DNA from: Porphyridium purpureum
Taxonomy: Eukaryota; Rhodophyta; Bangiophyceae; Porphyridiales; Porphyridiaceae
DNA length: 64,000 bases
Direction: 5' to 3'
Assembly: GCA_008690995.1 (NCBI GenBank)
Contig: VRMN01000001.1
Coordinates: 3,472,001-3,536,000, forward strand
Shown: piece after piece, positions 38,732-48,446 of the stretch
Numbering within the stretch: the first letter of the stretch is position 1
Layout: every line of letters starts with the position of its first letter
Notes under the pieces: model-generated
Told to the model about the DNA's origin: nothing
Databases searched by the model: none
The model's input: only the letters and a program-made list of their open reading frames with translations
Made by a program: the position numbers and the translations under genes

Positions 38732-39517
38732 ATGAACGAATTGCCAGACGTCGAGGCCCGCAATGTCGTCCAGGTGTATGACGCCATTGCTTCTCATTTT
38801 GATTCGACCCGGTTTGCAGTCTGGCCCGGCGTGCGAGCGTTTCTCGACGGTCTCAAGCACAATTCGCTAGTGTTGGATATTGGTTGTGGCAACGGTAAGT
38901 ACATCAAGTATGCGAACTGCGGATCCTCATCCGGCGCTACGAGCAGAAGGAGACTGTGGATGATTGGGAGCGACGTTTCTGCATCGCTGAGCGCCATTAC
39001 GGCCTCGCATGCAAGCGAGTGTGTAGTTGCAGACGGGCTGCGCTCACCGTACCGTTCTTCGTGTGCTGATGCCGTTATCAGCATCGCCGTGCTGCACCAT
39101 ATCAGCTCAGAAGCTCGTCGTATTGACGCTGTGCGCGAGCTCCTTCGCTTGCTTCGCGTCGGTGGTACGCTTTTGATCTACGTTTGGGCGCGCGAGCAAC
39201 AGGACGAAGCCGCCACGGTAAGCAAATGGACAGCGGTCAACGAGAAGAACGATTTCCTCGTGCCCTGGACTGTGCTAGCGAGTGGTGCCCGAACAAGCAA
39301 CGATGATCGCGTGCAACGCGCGCTAAATGCCGGAGGCGAGTTGCTGGATGATGATATCCAGAAGCAGGCAGTGAGGCTGTATCGCTTTTATCACGTGTTT
39401 CAGAGGAACGAGTTGGAGGACCTAATTCAGAAGCACTTTAGCGACGTGGCTCGTATTTTGCACAGCTTTTATGAGAAGAGCAATTGGGCTGTAGTCTGTG
39501 AAAAGCTAGAAACATAA
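38732..39517 (+). CDS. TRM9: tRNA wobble-uridine methyltransferase, Trm9/ALKBH8 type
   Basis: Forms the methyl ester of mcm5U at the tRNA wobble position, with the Trm112 partner. The 261-residue protein has the family N-terminus VYDAIASHFDSTRFAVWPGVRAFL and motif I of class I methyltransferases, VLDIGCGNGKY. The post-I segment is GSDVSASL, and the acidic-to-hydrophobic ISIAVLHHIS motif contains the family's paired His. GGTLLIYVWA and a Trm9-like C-terminal FYHVFQRNELEDLI complete the domain. It stands alone, without the AlkB or RNA-recognition domains of animal ALKBH8, as in yeast. The tRNA targets are expected to be Arg and Glu isoacceptors, on family knowledge only. Confidence 0.92.
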   Translation: MNELPDVEARNVVQVYDAIASHFDSTRFAVWPGVRAFLDGLKHNSLVLDIGCGNGKYIKYANCGSSSGATSRRRLWMIGSDVSASLSAITASHASECVVADGLRSPYRSSCADAVISIAVLHHISSEARRIDAVRELLRLLRVGGTLLIYVWAREQQDEAATVSKWTAVNEKNDFLVPWTVLASGARTSNDDRVQRALNAGGELLDDDIQKQAVRLYRFYHVFQRNELEDLIQKHFSDVARILHSFYEKSNWAVVCEKLET

Positions 39518-40775
39518 GAGTCAAGGCGGCTTTCAAGGTACGCACTTCATATGTGCGTGTGCTATGTATCCAAGGCTCATTTTCTGGAAGCTCTTTGAGC
39601 CACCGTGAGCTGGTCCTCATAGGCAGCCTACTGGTTTTTAATTCGGGATTTATAACTGATAGGAGCTCTCGAACTTCGCAGTGAGTAATGGTATCCTATT
39701 TCACACTGAATGAACGGCGGCATATTGGGTGAGAAATTACGACTGCTGGTCGCAAAAGTTTGCATGACTTCATGGCATGGCGAATGAACTTGTGTATCCA
39801 GGGAAATCAAGGCTTACTACTACTTGCCCCGGACGTGCTGCGGACTTCGCATGTAGCATCACAGTGATCAACGTTGCCCTTCACATGCTCATTTCAGGCC
39901 CTGCTCAACAGCTGTGAAAATGAAGGAATGCCTGGCGAGACGCGAATTTGTGTCGTTCCTTGGCCGCGTATGGGGCATTTGGAAAGCAAGGCCTGCGCGC
40001 CGTCAACGACGCAACCTGGACTACAGTGCCAATTAGATATGCAGAGTCTGGTCGCTCTGTTATCAGTCCCCGGCCTATTGATGCAGCCTGAGGGTGCCAT
40101 GGCGTGGCGCAATCGTTCTTATAACTTCCTCCAGAGATGTAGCGCGGTGCTCAGCGGTACTGTTTAGGTGCGCATGTACACCGCTATGCGGCAGTAGATC
40201 TGGAAAATTGAAAAAGGTGGAATCAGTGCTCGCGCTGCGCCTTCACTGTCTGCGACCAAGAGCAAATTTTTTTGCGGGAGCAATCGCAGCGCTGCCGCGT
40301 ATCTGCCACAAGTTGCTGCTCTTTGCTCGTACCGCAGCTGACGAGCCCGGCTTCGCGAGCCAGTGGCCCGTTTGGCGCCAGGCATAACTTTCGCGAAATG
40401 TAATTTGCGGTTTCGCTAATACACGCGTGTACTTTGTCCTCTTGCACGGTGGATCGCTATGCGAGCACCCCATGCCCGTGAGGGGTCACCTATGCAAAGT
40501 TTCTCGCAAGAAGTCGTACCGTGGCGACCATGTGCTGCATCAGAGAACTCGGTATCGGCTTGAACGCTTTGTACAGACTCGCTTTCCGCTGCACCGGCCC
40601 GACACGTGAATCGCTACTGCAAAACTTGAAGGCTGCTCACGGCGGCGTCGGACCACGCGCTGGCGTTCAGCCTCTGTCAAATTATCGATGCTCGCATGCA
40701 TGTCGAAAATCTGAAGTCTTACTCCGCAAAGCACGTATGCACAACGCAGCGCACGTGGCACACCGATGAGCGCAT
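39518..40775. other. intergenic stretch of 1.26 kb
   Basis: Between two convergent genes. Frames at 39877-40167 and 40521-40769 on the plus strand are open but lack ATG context or motifs. A pyrimidine-rich AG precedes the first, so an isolated exon is conceivable. Nothing here is called. Confidence 0.4.
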
Positions 40776-41567
40776 CTACTGTCGCTGCGCCAGTGTAATG
40801 CGATAGATGTGGAGGGACTCGAAAGAGGTCTGCTTCATGACGGATAATGGCTGGACCATGAACTTGCTGTCGTCGACGCGTGTGTCATTGAGCTTGACGA
40901 GAAACATCATGCTGAAGGGACGGTCCAGAAAGCTCATGTAGAGGACTGCAGAAGGGGATTTCTGGAAGATGAGCACCAGCGTGTCCAGCAGGGCGTCGTG
41001 TGACGCTTCGTCGTACACAGTCTCTACAGTAACTATGACTTGGGTGCTTCTCAGTTGCTGGTCCCACCACTCGGTGTCATCTTCAGCGCACAGTTCTGCG
41101 CGCGTGGGGCTCTGATTTTGCAACGAGCGACGCCACCGCCGTTGAAATGCGTCCAAGCCCCACTCAACGCGCTCAACCGCAAGGCGCACGTCAAGCTCGA
41201 GGCCAGTGTCTTTCACTCGCGCCGGTGCTCGAGCGGTCTCCACGTTCGCAAGCAGCTCATCCACGTTCTGATCGGTCGCCAACACGTAGGCGCCACGCTG
41301 GGCCATTCGAATTGCGAGCAGCCCAGTCCCTGCGCCTAGCTCGAGAACGCGCAGTCCACTCCACGATGCGATGTGTCCTTCGAGCGCGGCGTCCATGGCC
41401 ATGGATGCATTCCAAAAGATGCCGCGGTATCCGTTGGCCGCCAGGGAGAAGTCAGTGTATACAGCACCGGTACCACTCGCTAGCTTGGTTTGCGCCACCG
41501 TCGCCTCGAAGAACGGCTGGGGATACCCGTCATTGTGACCACCAGTCATCGTGCAACGCCATCGCAT
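40776..41567 (-). CDS. METTL21-type protein methyltransferase
   Basis: A 263-residue member of methyltransferase family 16, whose members methylate lysines in translation factors and chaperones. SAM motif I is LRVLELGAGTGLLAI. The post-I acidic loop follows (YVLATDQNVDELLANV), and the (D/E)xxY motif appears as TVETVYDE, which ends the conserved core. The ATG at 41567 was used; the frame opens further without an ATG, and the next Met at 41549 is possible. A GGTACAGT motif 58 bp upstream is shared with the divergent gene. The protein substrate cannot be inferred. Confidence 0.85.
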   Translation of the reverse strand: MRWRCTMTGGHNDGYPQPFFEATVAQTKLASGTGAVYTDFSLAANGYRGIFWNASMAMDAALEGHIASWSGLRVLELGAGTGLLAIRMAQRGAYVLATDQNVDELLANVETARAPARVKDTGLELDVRLAVERVEWGLDAFQRRWRRSLQNQSPTRAELCAEDDTEWWDQQLRSTQVIVTVETVYDEASHDALLDTLVLIFQKSPSAVLYMSFLDRPFSMMFLVKLNDTRVDDSKFMVQPLSVMKQTSFESLHIYRITLAQRQ

Positions 41568-41625
41568 CGATCGCCGACCGCACGCGCCGACGTACGCCCG
41601 ATGCAGCACCACCTCCCAAACAATA

Positions 41626-41633
41626 GGTACAGT
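41626..41633 (-). promoter_or_regulatory. GGTACAGT motif in a divergent promoter
   Basis: Lies 58 bp from the methyltransferase ATG and 135 bp from the ATG of the opposite metalloprotease-like gene; only 201 bp separate the two starts. Confidence 0.58.
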
Positions 41634-41768
41634 GAATGATGTACCTTCAGGAGGTGCGTCGTTCCAAAGAGGGGAAACGGGCAACTGAAATTAAACGGCG
41701 AGTTTGAATTGAGATTCCCGGGCAAAGCGAGTTCACCGCGGCCTGGCACGCGTTGGTGCCTGGCGAGC

Positions 41769-43244
41769 ATGGCTAGCATGCTCCGAAATATGTGGAATAC
41801 GCCGCTGCTTCGGCTTGCTCTGGCCTCAATTCTCGCCGCATGTTCTGTGGGCGGCGCGCCAGTCCGAGATTCTTTGATTGGTGTTTCAGGCGGTGGCCGG
41901 CAAACTTTTTCACAGTCTGTCTTTATCTTCTCGTCGGATCTGCCGTCACAGTTCGAGCCGGCAGTGGAGCGCGCCAAGCTGATTTTGGAGGAAACGTGGC
42001 TGTCGCTAGTGCCAGTCAATGTGCGCCTTGTCTTTGATGAGCAATTGGTCGGCAGCGCCCTGTATGGGGTGGGTAGTCCGTCCGACACCATGCCTTATGA
42101 CGGAAGCTACTATACCATCTCAGCAGCAGAGGCTCTAGCTCGCGCGCCGCTGAATGCAGAGGACGCACCAGACATCATTGTGCGGTTCAATCCGGCTCAA
42201 AACTGGCACACACAGTTCAACGAAGTGCCGCCCGGGCGATCTGTCGACTTCCTCACGGTCCTTCTTCATGAGGTCATGCACGGCCTTGTTTTTGTTGGCC
42301 TTGCTCAAGTGAGTGAGGACGGGCAGCGCGTTGCATTGAATCCGTTTGATTCGAATCAATTGCATATTTTCGATATGTTCCTGGCGTCTAAGAGCCAGAA
42401 GTGCGTGCTTCGCGGTGTGTACGGTGCAGAGCCGGATTACAAGTCAGCTAATAGGGAAGTTTACCTGGCGGCAACTAGTTTAAGTGACCTTGTTTTCTTA
42501 TGGTCGGACCGTGGCGTGCTCCAGGAGTACTTATTGCACGCCCCTTCGGATTTTACACAAGGGGTCAGTATTTATCATATGAGTGTCTCGCCTCAGGACC
42601 CGATGTTGATGAGCCCAGGCATTCAAGACGGTGTGCAAATCCATAGATTTGACACGGCCCTGATTCGCATGATAGATGCAATGATTTATTGTGGAGCAGA
42701 TTGCATTCCGACACAACTATGCGCGCCCGGAACGTTTTCTGAGCCCACATTGTCGCCATCTCCAACTCCTTCGCCAGTACCAGAGCAGATGATCGCAGGA
42801 CTTCCCGTTCCAGCATTTATTGGCCTTGTCGTGGGGTGTGCGGTCGCGGCAATCATTATTTCATTCCTTGGTATATACTGTTTCGTGGTGAACAAGCGTC
42901 AAGAGAAACGCGAGCAGCGAGCTCGGAAGCGGGAGCAGCGCGAAATGTATAAAATACAGCGGGAACAGGTGGCACGATCAGCAGCCAGAAATGGATACTC
43001 CGCTAGACACGGCGGAGTGCTTTTCACACGGCAGAACGATAGTGCTTATGGCACAGCAAAAGCAGAACGAGAGGAGAAGTTGCGATATTATCGAGAGCAA
43101 AAGCATGCGAGGCGGTCTGCGAGGCGTGTTGCGGGAAACGGAATTTCTCACTCGACATCTTTCCGTAACCGCGCGAGCTTTGTGGGCTCTAAAAAAAGTT
43201 CTGGTTCTGGAATTATGGCGCGTTCCAAACCGACGAGAAAATAA
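41769..43244 (+). CDS. membrane-anchored HExxH metallopeptidase-like protein
   Basis: A 491-residue type I membrane protein. The signal peptide is MASMLRNMWNTPLLRLALASILAACSVGG. The luminal or outer domain holds an HExxH zinc motif (LLHEVMHGLVFVG, near residues 172-176) with a later LHIFDMFL stretch that may carry the third ligand. The arrangement is like matrixin or leishmanolysin-type metallopeptidases, but no family is certain. A Pro/Ser-rich stalk (PTLSPSPTPSPVPEQ) precedes one membrane span (FIGLVVGCAVAAIIISFLGI). The cytosolic tail of about 130 residues is extremely basic (REQRARKREQREMYK). It is a candidate cell-surface or Golgi protease. The ATG at 41769 follows the shared promoter motif. 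Confidence 0.8.
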   Translation: MASMLRNMWNTPLLRLALASILAACSVGGAPVRDSLIGVSGGGRQTFSQSVFIFSSDLPSQFEPAVERAKLILEETWLSLVPVNVRLVFDEQLVGSALYGVGSPSDTMPYDGSYYTISAAEALARAPLNAEDAPDIIVRFNPAQNWHTQFNEVPPGRSVDFLTVLLHEVMHGLVFVGLAQVSEDGQRVALNPFDSNQLHIFDMFLASKSQKCVLRGVYGAEPDYKSANREVYLAATSLSDLVFLWSDRGVLQEYLLHAPSDFTQGVSIYHMSVSPQDPMLMSPGIQDGVQIHRFDTALIRMIDAMIYCGADCIPTQLCAPGTFSEPTLSPSPTPSPVPEQMIAGLPVPAFIGLVVGCAVAAIIISFLGIYCFVVNKRQEKREQRARKREQREMYKIQREQVARSAARNGYSARHGGVLFTRQNDSAYGTAKAEREEKLRYYREQKHARRSARRVAGNGISHSTSFRNRASFVGSKKSSGSGIMARSKPTRK

Positions 43245-43305
43245 ACGATGACCCGTGACCGTTTTCAAATCTATAGGTCAACATCATTTAACAGTCTTAG
43301 CGTAC

Positions 43306-44260
43306 CTACTGCTCCTTCTTGCCTTCTGCCTCGGCGGCCGTGGCAGCAGGCGCGAGCGTGCGGTACATGAGAATCTGCGCAAAGATGGTAAAATTACAAA
43401 AGGCCGAAATTACGTACCCAGCCAGAATGCGAGTGCTAGGTACCTCCTGCAAAGTGGTGAATACTCGTGCAAGGGACCCCAGCGCGAGACCTCCACATGT
43501 GGCCGGCGAAAGTTGTCCAGTTGACTTGCTGTTGTAATTCGCCACGATCTGGGGCACTCGCGAAAACAGCGATACAATTGCATTCATACCAGTAAGAAGT
43601 CGGAGCACTTCGAGCGAAAAGTAAGGCGAGCACATCCACACGAGAGACACTGAAAATACGATGACGAATATGCCACCCTGCGCTGCTTGGTTGCGGAAAG
43701 TGTACAGAAGACCCAGAAGTACCATATTCTGAAACGCAATGGAGATAAAATCACCGTACGTAGTGAGCGGATAGTCTTCGCGGTAGTGCGCAGCGAGATT
43801 GTAGATATAGCCAAATTGCTCCACACAAAGTGCGGTCGTCGAAACGCCCTCGCCAGACTTGCTTCTCCAGATTGTCACAATTTGTGGCAGCTTGATGATG
43901 GAAGCAAACAGCACAATACCTAGGCCTAGGGCTTTTGACAAGCACGCACTGAACGATGCAGTGAAATCCGAACATATGCAAACGACAAACTCAGTCAGAA
44001 ACACGTTCACCTGGGATCATATCGAGTTGCTTCCCACCTGCTGGACCGGCACGTGTGACCCATGGCGTCCACGACAGAAAGAGAGGAGGAGATATAATAG
44101 TCATTTCGACGTGGAGCTCATGCTCAACTTACGCAAAGCAGCCAGAGGACACGAATAACAATGACACAAGCTCCCCTGGTCCCATGCGGGGATCGCTTGC
44201 ACAGACGGCGGGCATCGCGCGATGGAGCAGCAGCGGCAACAGCGGCGTATCCTCGGCCAT
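43306..44260 (-). CDS. MPDU1: PQ-loop protein, MPDU1-like
   Basis: Needed in animals for use of dolichol-linked mannose and glucose in the ER. Two exons on the minus strand: 44260..44133 and 43948..43306. The 184-bp intron has GTAAGT as donor and TTCAG as acceptor and splits an Ala codon. Joining gives 256 residues and yields GCFAACLSKALGLGIV, which aligns with the MPDU1 lead-in. PQ-loop motifs are KLPQIVTIW and RVPQIVANY, and the family's TGQLSPAT and GSLARVFTTLQE stretches are present, with about seven hydrophobic segments. Exon 2 has no in-frame ATG near its start, which forced the search for exon 1. The splice is a prediction without transcript evidence. Confidence 0.85.
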
Positions 44261-44658
44261 GATATTCGAAAACAAAAATCGGGCGCCAGGCGCGTGAGTG
44301 TCGTGTGGCACAGGAAGCGAGGCCCAACCCGTTTCGATGTCGTCCGACGGCCACACGATGAACCAACCCCTTTCGCTGGACCGAAAAGTTCATGAACGCC
44401 AGGCTGAGACAACGCTGGGTTCTGTGCAGCGTGCACTGTACCTTTTGTAGATCTTTTGTGCTGCCCGGTGCCAAGTTCTAATCTGATCCGCTGGGGTGCG
44501 AGCAGCAGCTTCATCTCACGGCACGACACACGAACCGAAACGCGTCGCGTTTTCGCCAACTGCTCCTGCTCCTCGAGCAAGGTCGTCGCTTGTTCGAATC
44601 CATCAGAAGCAGAGTCCAGCGAACGCTTTCCTTGCTGCAGAACACGCAGAGCTGCGCG
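44261..44658. other. divergent promoter region
   Basis: 398 bp between head-to-head starts. The motif at 44435 lies near the middle and probably serves both genes. No gene is seen. Confidence 0.55.
44435..44442 (+). promoter_or_regulatory. ACTGTACC motif in a divergent promoter
   Basis: 175 bp from the MPDU1-like ATG and 216 bp from the hydrolase ATG. Confidence 0.57.
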
Positions 44659-45519
44659 ATGGATCGACGCGAATTTCGGCAGGGTTGCATCGCAGTCTCG
44701 ATTTACGCGGCTGAGAATGTACCACGGGTGCGGGATTCTCCTTCTAAAGGAATCGCACTACTTGTCCACGGCTGGCCTGACCGGGCCGACGAGCTCTTCC
44801 GATACCAGATTCAGGCGCTTCTGAACGCCGGCTTTTCTTGTGCAACAGTAACTCTGCCGGCGTTTGACGCACGAGTCCAGGATGTTGCAAGTCCAAACTT
44901 TAGCGACGTCGTGGACGACATGCACGAGCTGGTGACATCGAATTTACTCTCAAGTGCACACCCGGTAATCACGCTTATAGGGCATGATTTCGGGTGTTTG
45001 GTAGTCGGTCTGTACGCCGCGCGGTATCCGGCCACCGTGAGGAATCTAGTGATGCTTGACGTCGGTCTCGGTCGCTTTCCCAAACAAGCGTCCTTCTTTT
45101 TGACGTGCTTTCTTTACAGCTATCAAGTGGCGGCGCTGCTCTGCTATCGAGTTCTACCAAGATTCATCGCAGCTCCAATAGTGAGAGCGATTGCGCGCGT
45201 GTCCCATGCGCCACGCAATCCGAATGAAGTTACTCCTTCCATGGGCTGGGTGTACTATGAATTGTATCGAAACTATAAGAGCTTGGGAAAAGAGCTTTCT
45301 GCCATAGGTCCAAATCTCCCCATTCTTTTCATGTATGGTGAGAGAAACCTGCTCCGGTTCTTTTCGCAACGGTGGCTTGATCGCGTGTCCAAACAAGTCC
45401 ACGGTTTATGTCAGGGATTTCCGGGAGACCACTGGTTTCTGGTCCGATCCAAGTGCCGTGACCAAGTCTCGGAAGCCATCGTCGTGTGGCTCGAGCGGCA
45501 GAGATCTTCATCCCTGTAA
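44659..45519 (+). CDS. alpha/beta hydrolase, epoxide hydrolase-like
   Basis: A 286-residue protein. The oxyanion motif HGWPD fits the HGxP signature, and the nucleophile elbow GHDFGC carries Asp, as in epoxide hydrolases and haloalkane dehalogenases. The later PGDHWFLV supplies the His. A cap-domain region with Tyr (WVYYELYRNY) could supply the epoxide-polarising Tyr residues. The ATG at 44659 was chosen; upstream frame lacks ATG. The natural substrate is unknown. Confidence 0.82.
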   Translation: MDRREFRQGCIAVSIYAAENVPRVRDSPSKGIALLVHGWPDRADELFRYQIQALLNAGFSCATVTLPAFDARVQDVASPNFSDVVDDMHELVTSNLLSSAHPVITLIGHDFGCLVVGLYAARYPATVRNLVMLDVGLGRFPKQASFFLTCFLYSYQVAALLCYRVLPRFIAAPIVRAIARVSHAPRNPNEVTPSMGWVYYELYRNYKSLGKELSAIGPNLPILFMYGERNLLRFFSQRWLDRVSKQVHGLCQGFPGDHWFLVRSKCRDQVSEAIVVWLERQRSSSL

Positions 45520-45606
45520 AGAAGGACGATCTTTCACAAAAAACTGGCATAGATCTCGGCTATTGCTCATTCTGCTTCCCTCGTCAGAGCCCCAAGAAAC
45601 CCCACC

Positions 45607-48153
45607 TCAGATTTTCGATGTGACCACCCGCTTTAGCTTGTCCATGAGCGCTGCATCAAAAGACCTCAGTGTCCCTGCAATCGTTCTCAGCATCTTCGCC
45701 ATAACGAGATTTGTAACGTCGTCGCGCGCAACATCCCGTTCATCGATATACCGGAGAATTTCAACGAGCAGAGCGTGCTTCTTGCTGTGCATGCACTCAA
45801 ACAAAATCATGTTCCACGACGATGTTGGCACGTATAAAGGATGACTTTGGCTTCCCTCATGCAATGAATGCAACATCCTCCATGCGCTGTCGTGGTGCCC
45901 CCCGCGGCACAGGGCCTTAAGTACGTAACTGCGTTCCATCATCTCGATGTCTTCACCCTGCTCATTGAGCTCTGTCCGAAGCCGCTGAAATATGCACACA
46001 ACGTCCCGCGAGCGACCCAGGCGCGAGTACGCGTCTGCAGCGACCAAAAGAATATTTTTGGAAAGGCAAGGTAAAGAGTTTGAAGCGTCTTCAAAAATCT
46101 GGATGGCTCGATTCAGATGATCTTCAGTGTCCGATTTCACATGCACACGCATGAGAGCCACGTACGAGTTGACATGAATCCGTTGATCAGTCTTTGCACA
46201 CACTGACTCAAGCGCCGCAAAGAATTTTTCCGCTCGGTACGTGTTGCGCGGTTTCATACACAAGCTGATCAAGAAAGTGTACGAGACAGCGTCACAACGG
46301 ACTTGAAAGTCCTTGCTGAATTCGCGAATCAGTTTCAAGGCATCTTCAAGGTTCCCATCGCTTTTGACGATGCACTTCAGCATTGCATTCATTGTTCCAC
46401 TTGTCAGGCTGACTTTGCAATAAGTCATCGAATCAATCGCTTGGAGGGCGGCCACTAAGTCGCCGTCTTCTGCCACTAGATCAAGATACGTGTTGAAAGT
46501 GACCGTGTCGGCAGTCCCAGAACGTACGAGCTTTTCAAGAACATTCTCGGCTTTCAACCGCATATCCAACGATCTGTCATTGCCTTCTGGGCATTTCTTC
46601 AATTCACCGCGCAGCTCACTGCGATACGTTTTTAACAGGGCATTATATGCTGGAAGCTTTTCTAAGGCACGAGTATCACAAAACTCACTTTCGAGCCAGC
46701 GCACGATTTGCTCGGCCAATGAAGAATCCTGCCGCTCGCTGCACGCATCCATAAGGATAACAAATGAAATGGGATCCAATCTGACTCCAAACTCTGCCGT
46801 CAGGCGTCTGACACAAGCTAATATATCCGTCATTGAGTACGAGGTCTCCTGGCACAAAACCGCGATACCCGCATTCACCGACGAAGAACCAAACGCATGC
46901 TCATGGCGTGCAAAGTCGACGAAGCGAACCAAATTGTCGGGTGACGTGGCCTCCCCGCAGCGCACTTCTATTGCCGCATACTCTCTCAAACTCCACTCGT
47001 CCAAATGTATCCAAAAGTCACGACCGTTTTCTGACTTGTTCAGAAGTGCCCTGGCTAACTTCAACCAATCATTGCGTGGGAATTCCTTGCTCTGGGCATT
47101 ACTCGCCCGAAGCCACAAATTTGCTAGCTCAGGAAGTAGGTCTGGAGTTGACAAAGCCCAATGCTTCGTGAATCTATGTACACGTTCAAGTACCTCCTCA
47201 TCGACGAGACAAAAGGCATTGCTCCGTATGTGAGCCCGCAATGTGGCAAAACTGTCCTGTTCCAGTGGCAGCAAAGGATCCAGGAGAAAACACGCAATAT
47301 CTGAGCGTCCAATGTGTACAAGAGTGCCGATCGCAGTCGCAAACGTGCCAAACGAAACCTCCTGCATGTCGTTGCAAGATTCCTGATACTCACAAAGTAA
47401 TTCAAGGAGCTTCGTGGCGTCCTCCTTCCGCACAAGGGATTTCATGAGCGTCCCGTAAGTGACACCATTTGGGACAATTCCGCGCTCACTCATTTGTCTG
47501 ACCAATGAGTCCACAGATCTTTTGTCTCGAGCCAATACCGCAAGGTGAATGAGCGAATTGAAAGTAACCACATCACGACTAACCCTTCCGCAAAACTGCG
47601 AATCAAACCAGTCCATGATGGTTTGCGCCTCCGCCAAAGAACGTGCACACTTGAGTGTCGTATTCAACGTGACAGGGGACGGCCCTATCCTCAGCGCATC
47701 CAGCTCGTGCAAAGTCTGCTTGATATGCTCGAATGCGTGTGACCCCTTACCTCTACATCGCACGACAGCATCAATATATGCATTCAATGTGAATACATTA
47801 GGCACGAATCGCGTGCTCAAGCCCGCATGTTGATCTCCATTGTCCGTTTCCGTGACGGTTCGAAACAGGCGCGTGGCTTCATCCAGCTGCCTTTGTCGTC
47901 CGAACCTTGAAATACGCCGGTTTACGTCGCGAATGTTGCGAAACTCTTGGAGCTGCAGATCAGTATCCGCAGAAGCAGACACCGAAACTGCGCAAGGACG
48001 AGAGCGCTGGGCCGGACGCAAGCAAGCGGTACGAATGCCACGTGCGCGGCGGGCAATGCGCGCGCCAGGTTCGCGCAAGCCGGCGCGCGTCCGGGACCGG
48101 GACCCTAACACAGCTCCACCGGAAAACGCGAGCCCAAACGCTGCCGGCTCCAT
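45607..48153 (-). CDS. pentatricopeptide repeat (PPR) protein, organelle-targeted
   Basis: An 848-residue protein with an Arg/Ala/Ser-rich presequence of about 60 residues, acidic residues absent. Helical repeats of about 35 residues start near 110, each with the VTFNSLI / MSERGIVPNGVTYGTLMKSL pattern of P-class PPR proteins, and fill the rest of the protein with some degenerate ones. Such proteins bind one RNA in a plastid or mitochondrion and control its processing, stability or translation. No editing (E/DYW) or Smr domain is seen at the C-terminus. Plastid versus mitochondrion cannot be settled by eye. Confidence 0.88.
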   Translation of the reverse strand: MEPAAFGLAFSGGAVLGSRSRTRAGLREPGARIARRARGIRTACLRPAQRSRPCAVSVSASADTDLQLQEFRNIRDVNRRISRFGRQRQLDEATRLFRTVTETDNGDQHAGLSTRFVPNVFTLNAYIDAVVRCRGKGSHAFEHIKQTLHELDALRIGPSPVTLNTTLKCARSLAEAQTIMDWFDSQFCGRVSRDVVTFNSLIHLAVLARDKRSVDSLVRQMSERGIVPNGVTYGTLMKSLVRKEDATKLLELLCEYQESCNDMQEVSFGTFATAIGTLVHIGRSDIACFLLDPLLPLEQDSFATLRAHIRSNAFCLVDEEVLERVHRFTKHWALSTPDLLPELANLWLRASNAQSKEFPRNDWLKLARALLNKSENGRDFWIHLDEWSLREYAAIEVRCGEATSPDNLVRFVDFARHEHAFGSSSVNAGIAVLCQETSYSMTDILACVRRLTAEFGVRLDPISFVILMDACSERQDSSLAEQIVRWLESEFCDTRALEKLPAYNALLKTYRSELRGELKKCPEGNDRSLDMRLKAENVLEKLVRSGTADTVTFNTYLDLVAEDGDLVAALQAIDSMTYCKVSLTSGTMNAMLKCIVKSDGNLEDALKLIREFSKDFQVRCDAVSYTFLISLCMKPRNTYRAEKFFAALESVCAKTDQRIHVNSYVALMRVHVKSDTEDHLNRAIQIFEDASNSLPCLSKNILLVAADAYSRLGRSRDVVCIFQRLRTELNEQGEDIEMMERSYVLKALCRGGHHDSAWRMLHSLHEGSQSHPLYVPTSSWNMILFECMHSKKHALLVEILRYIDERDVARDDVTNLVMAKMLRTIAGTLRSFDAALMDKLKRVVTSKI

Positions 48154-48297
48154 CGCAAATGAAACTCTGACGCAACAGGCCAGCGAGCGCGTCCCGCGAC
48201 GGCGACGCCAGGCTCGTTCCGTCCAGCTTGCGCTGCGATCGCGTCGAGCGGCCGGTTCAACGCGAAGCTTACAGTCGCGGCGTGTTCACGTGCACCA

Positions 48298-48305
48298 ACT
48301 GTACC
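48298..48305 (+). promoter_or_regulatory. ACTGTACC motif in a divergent promoter
   Basis: Nearly centred between the PPR start (145 bp) and cyclin start (149 bp). A CGTACAGT variant lies at 48330-48337. Confidence 0.6.
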
Positions 48306-48446
48306 GCTGCGTTCCCGCTGTTCAGCGGTCGTACAGTGCGGCTTGCGCGCGCGGATTGGCCGTGGCAGTGGGGCGGCCAAGGGCGCGCACGACACAAACG
48401 TGTACGGCGGCGGCGCTCGAGTCTGTGCTCCCGGAGGACACCGGTG

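Noticed and set aside
39877-40167. Open frame preceded by a splice-acceptor-like AG
   Set aside because: It has no ATG, no identifiable family and no partner exon.
48228-48446. N-terminal extension of the cyclin with a CxxC pair
   Set aside because: It starts at TTG, spans the promoter motif at 48298 and is unlike any cyclin.
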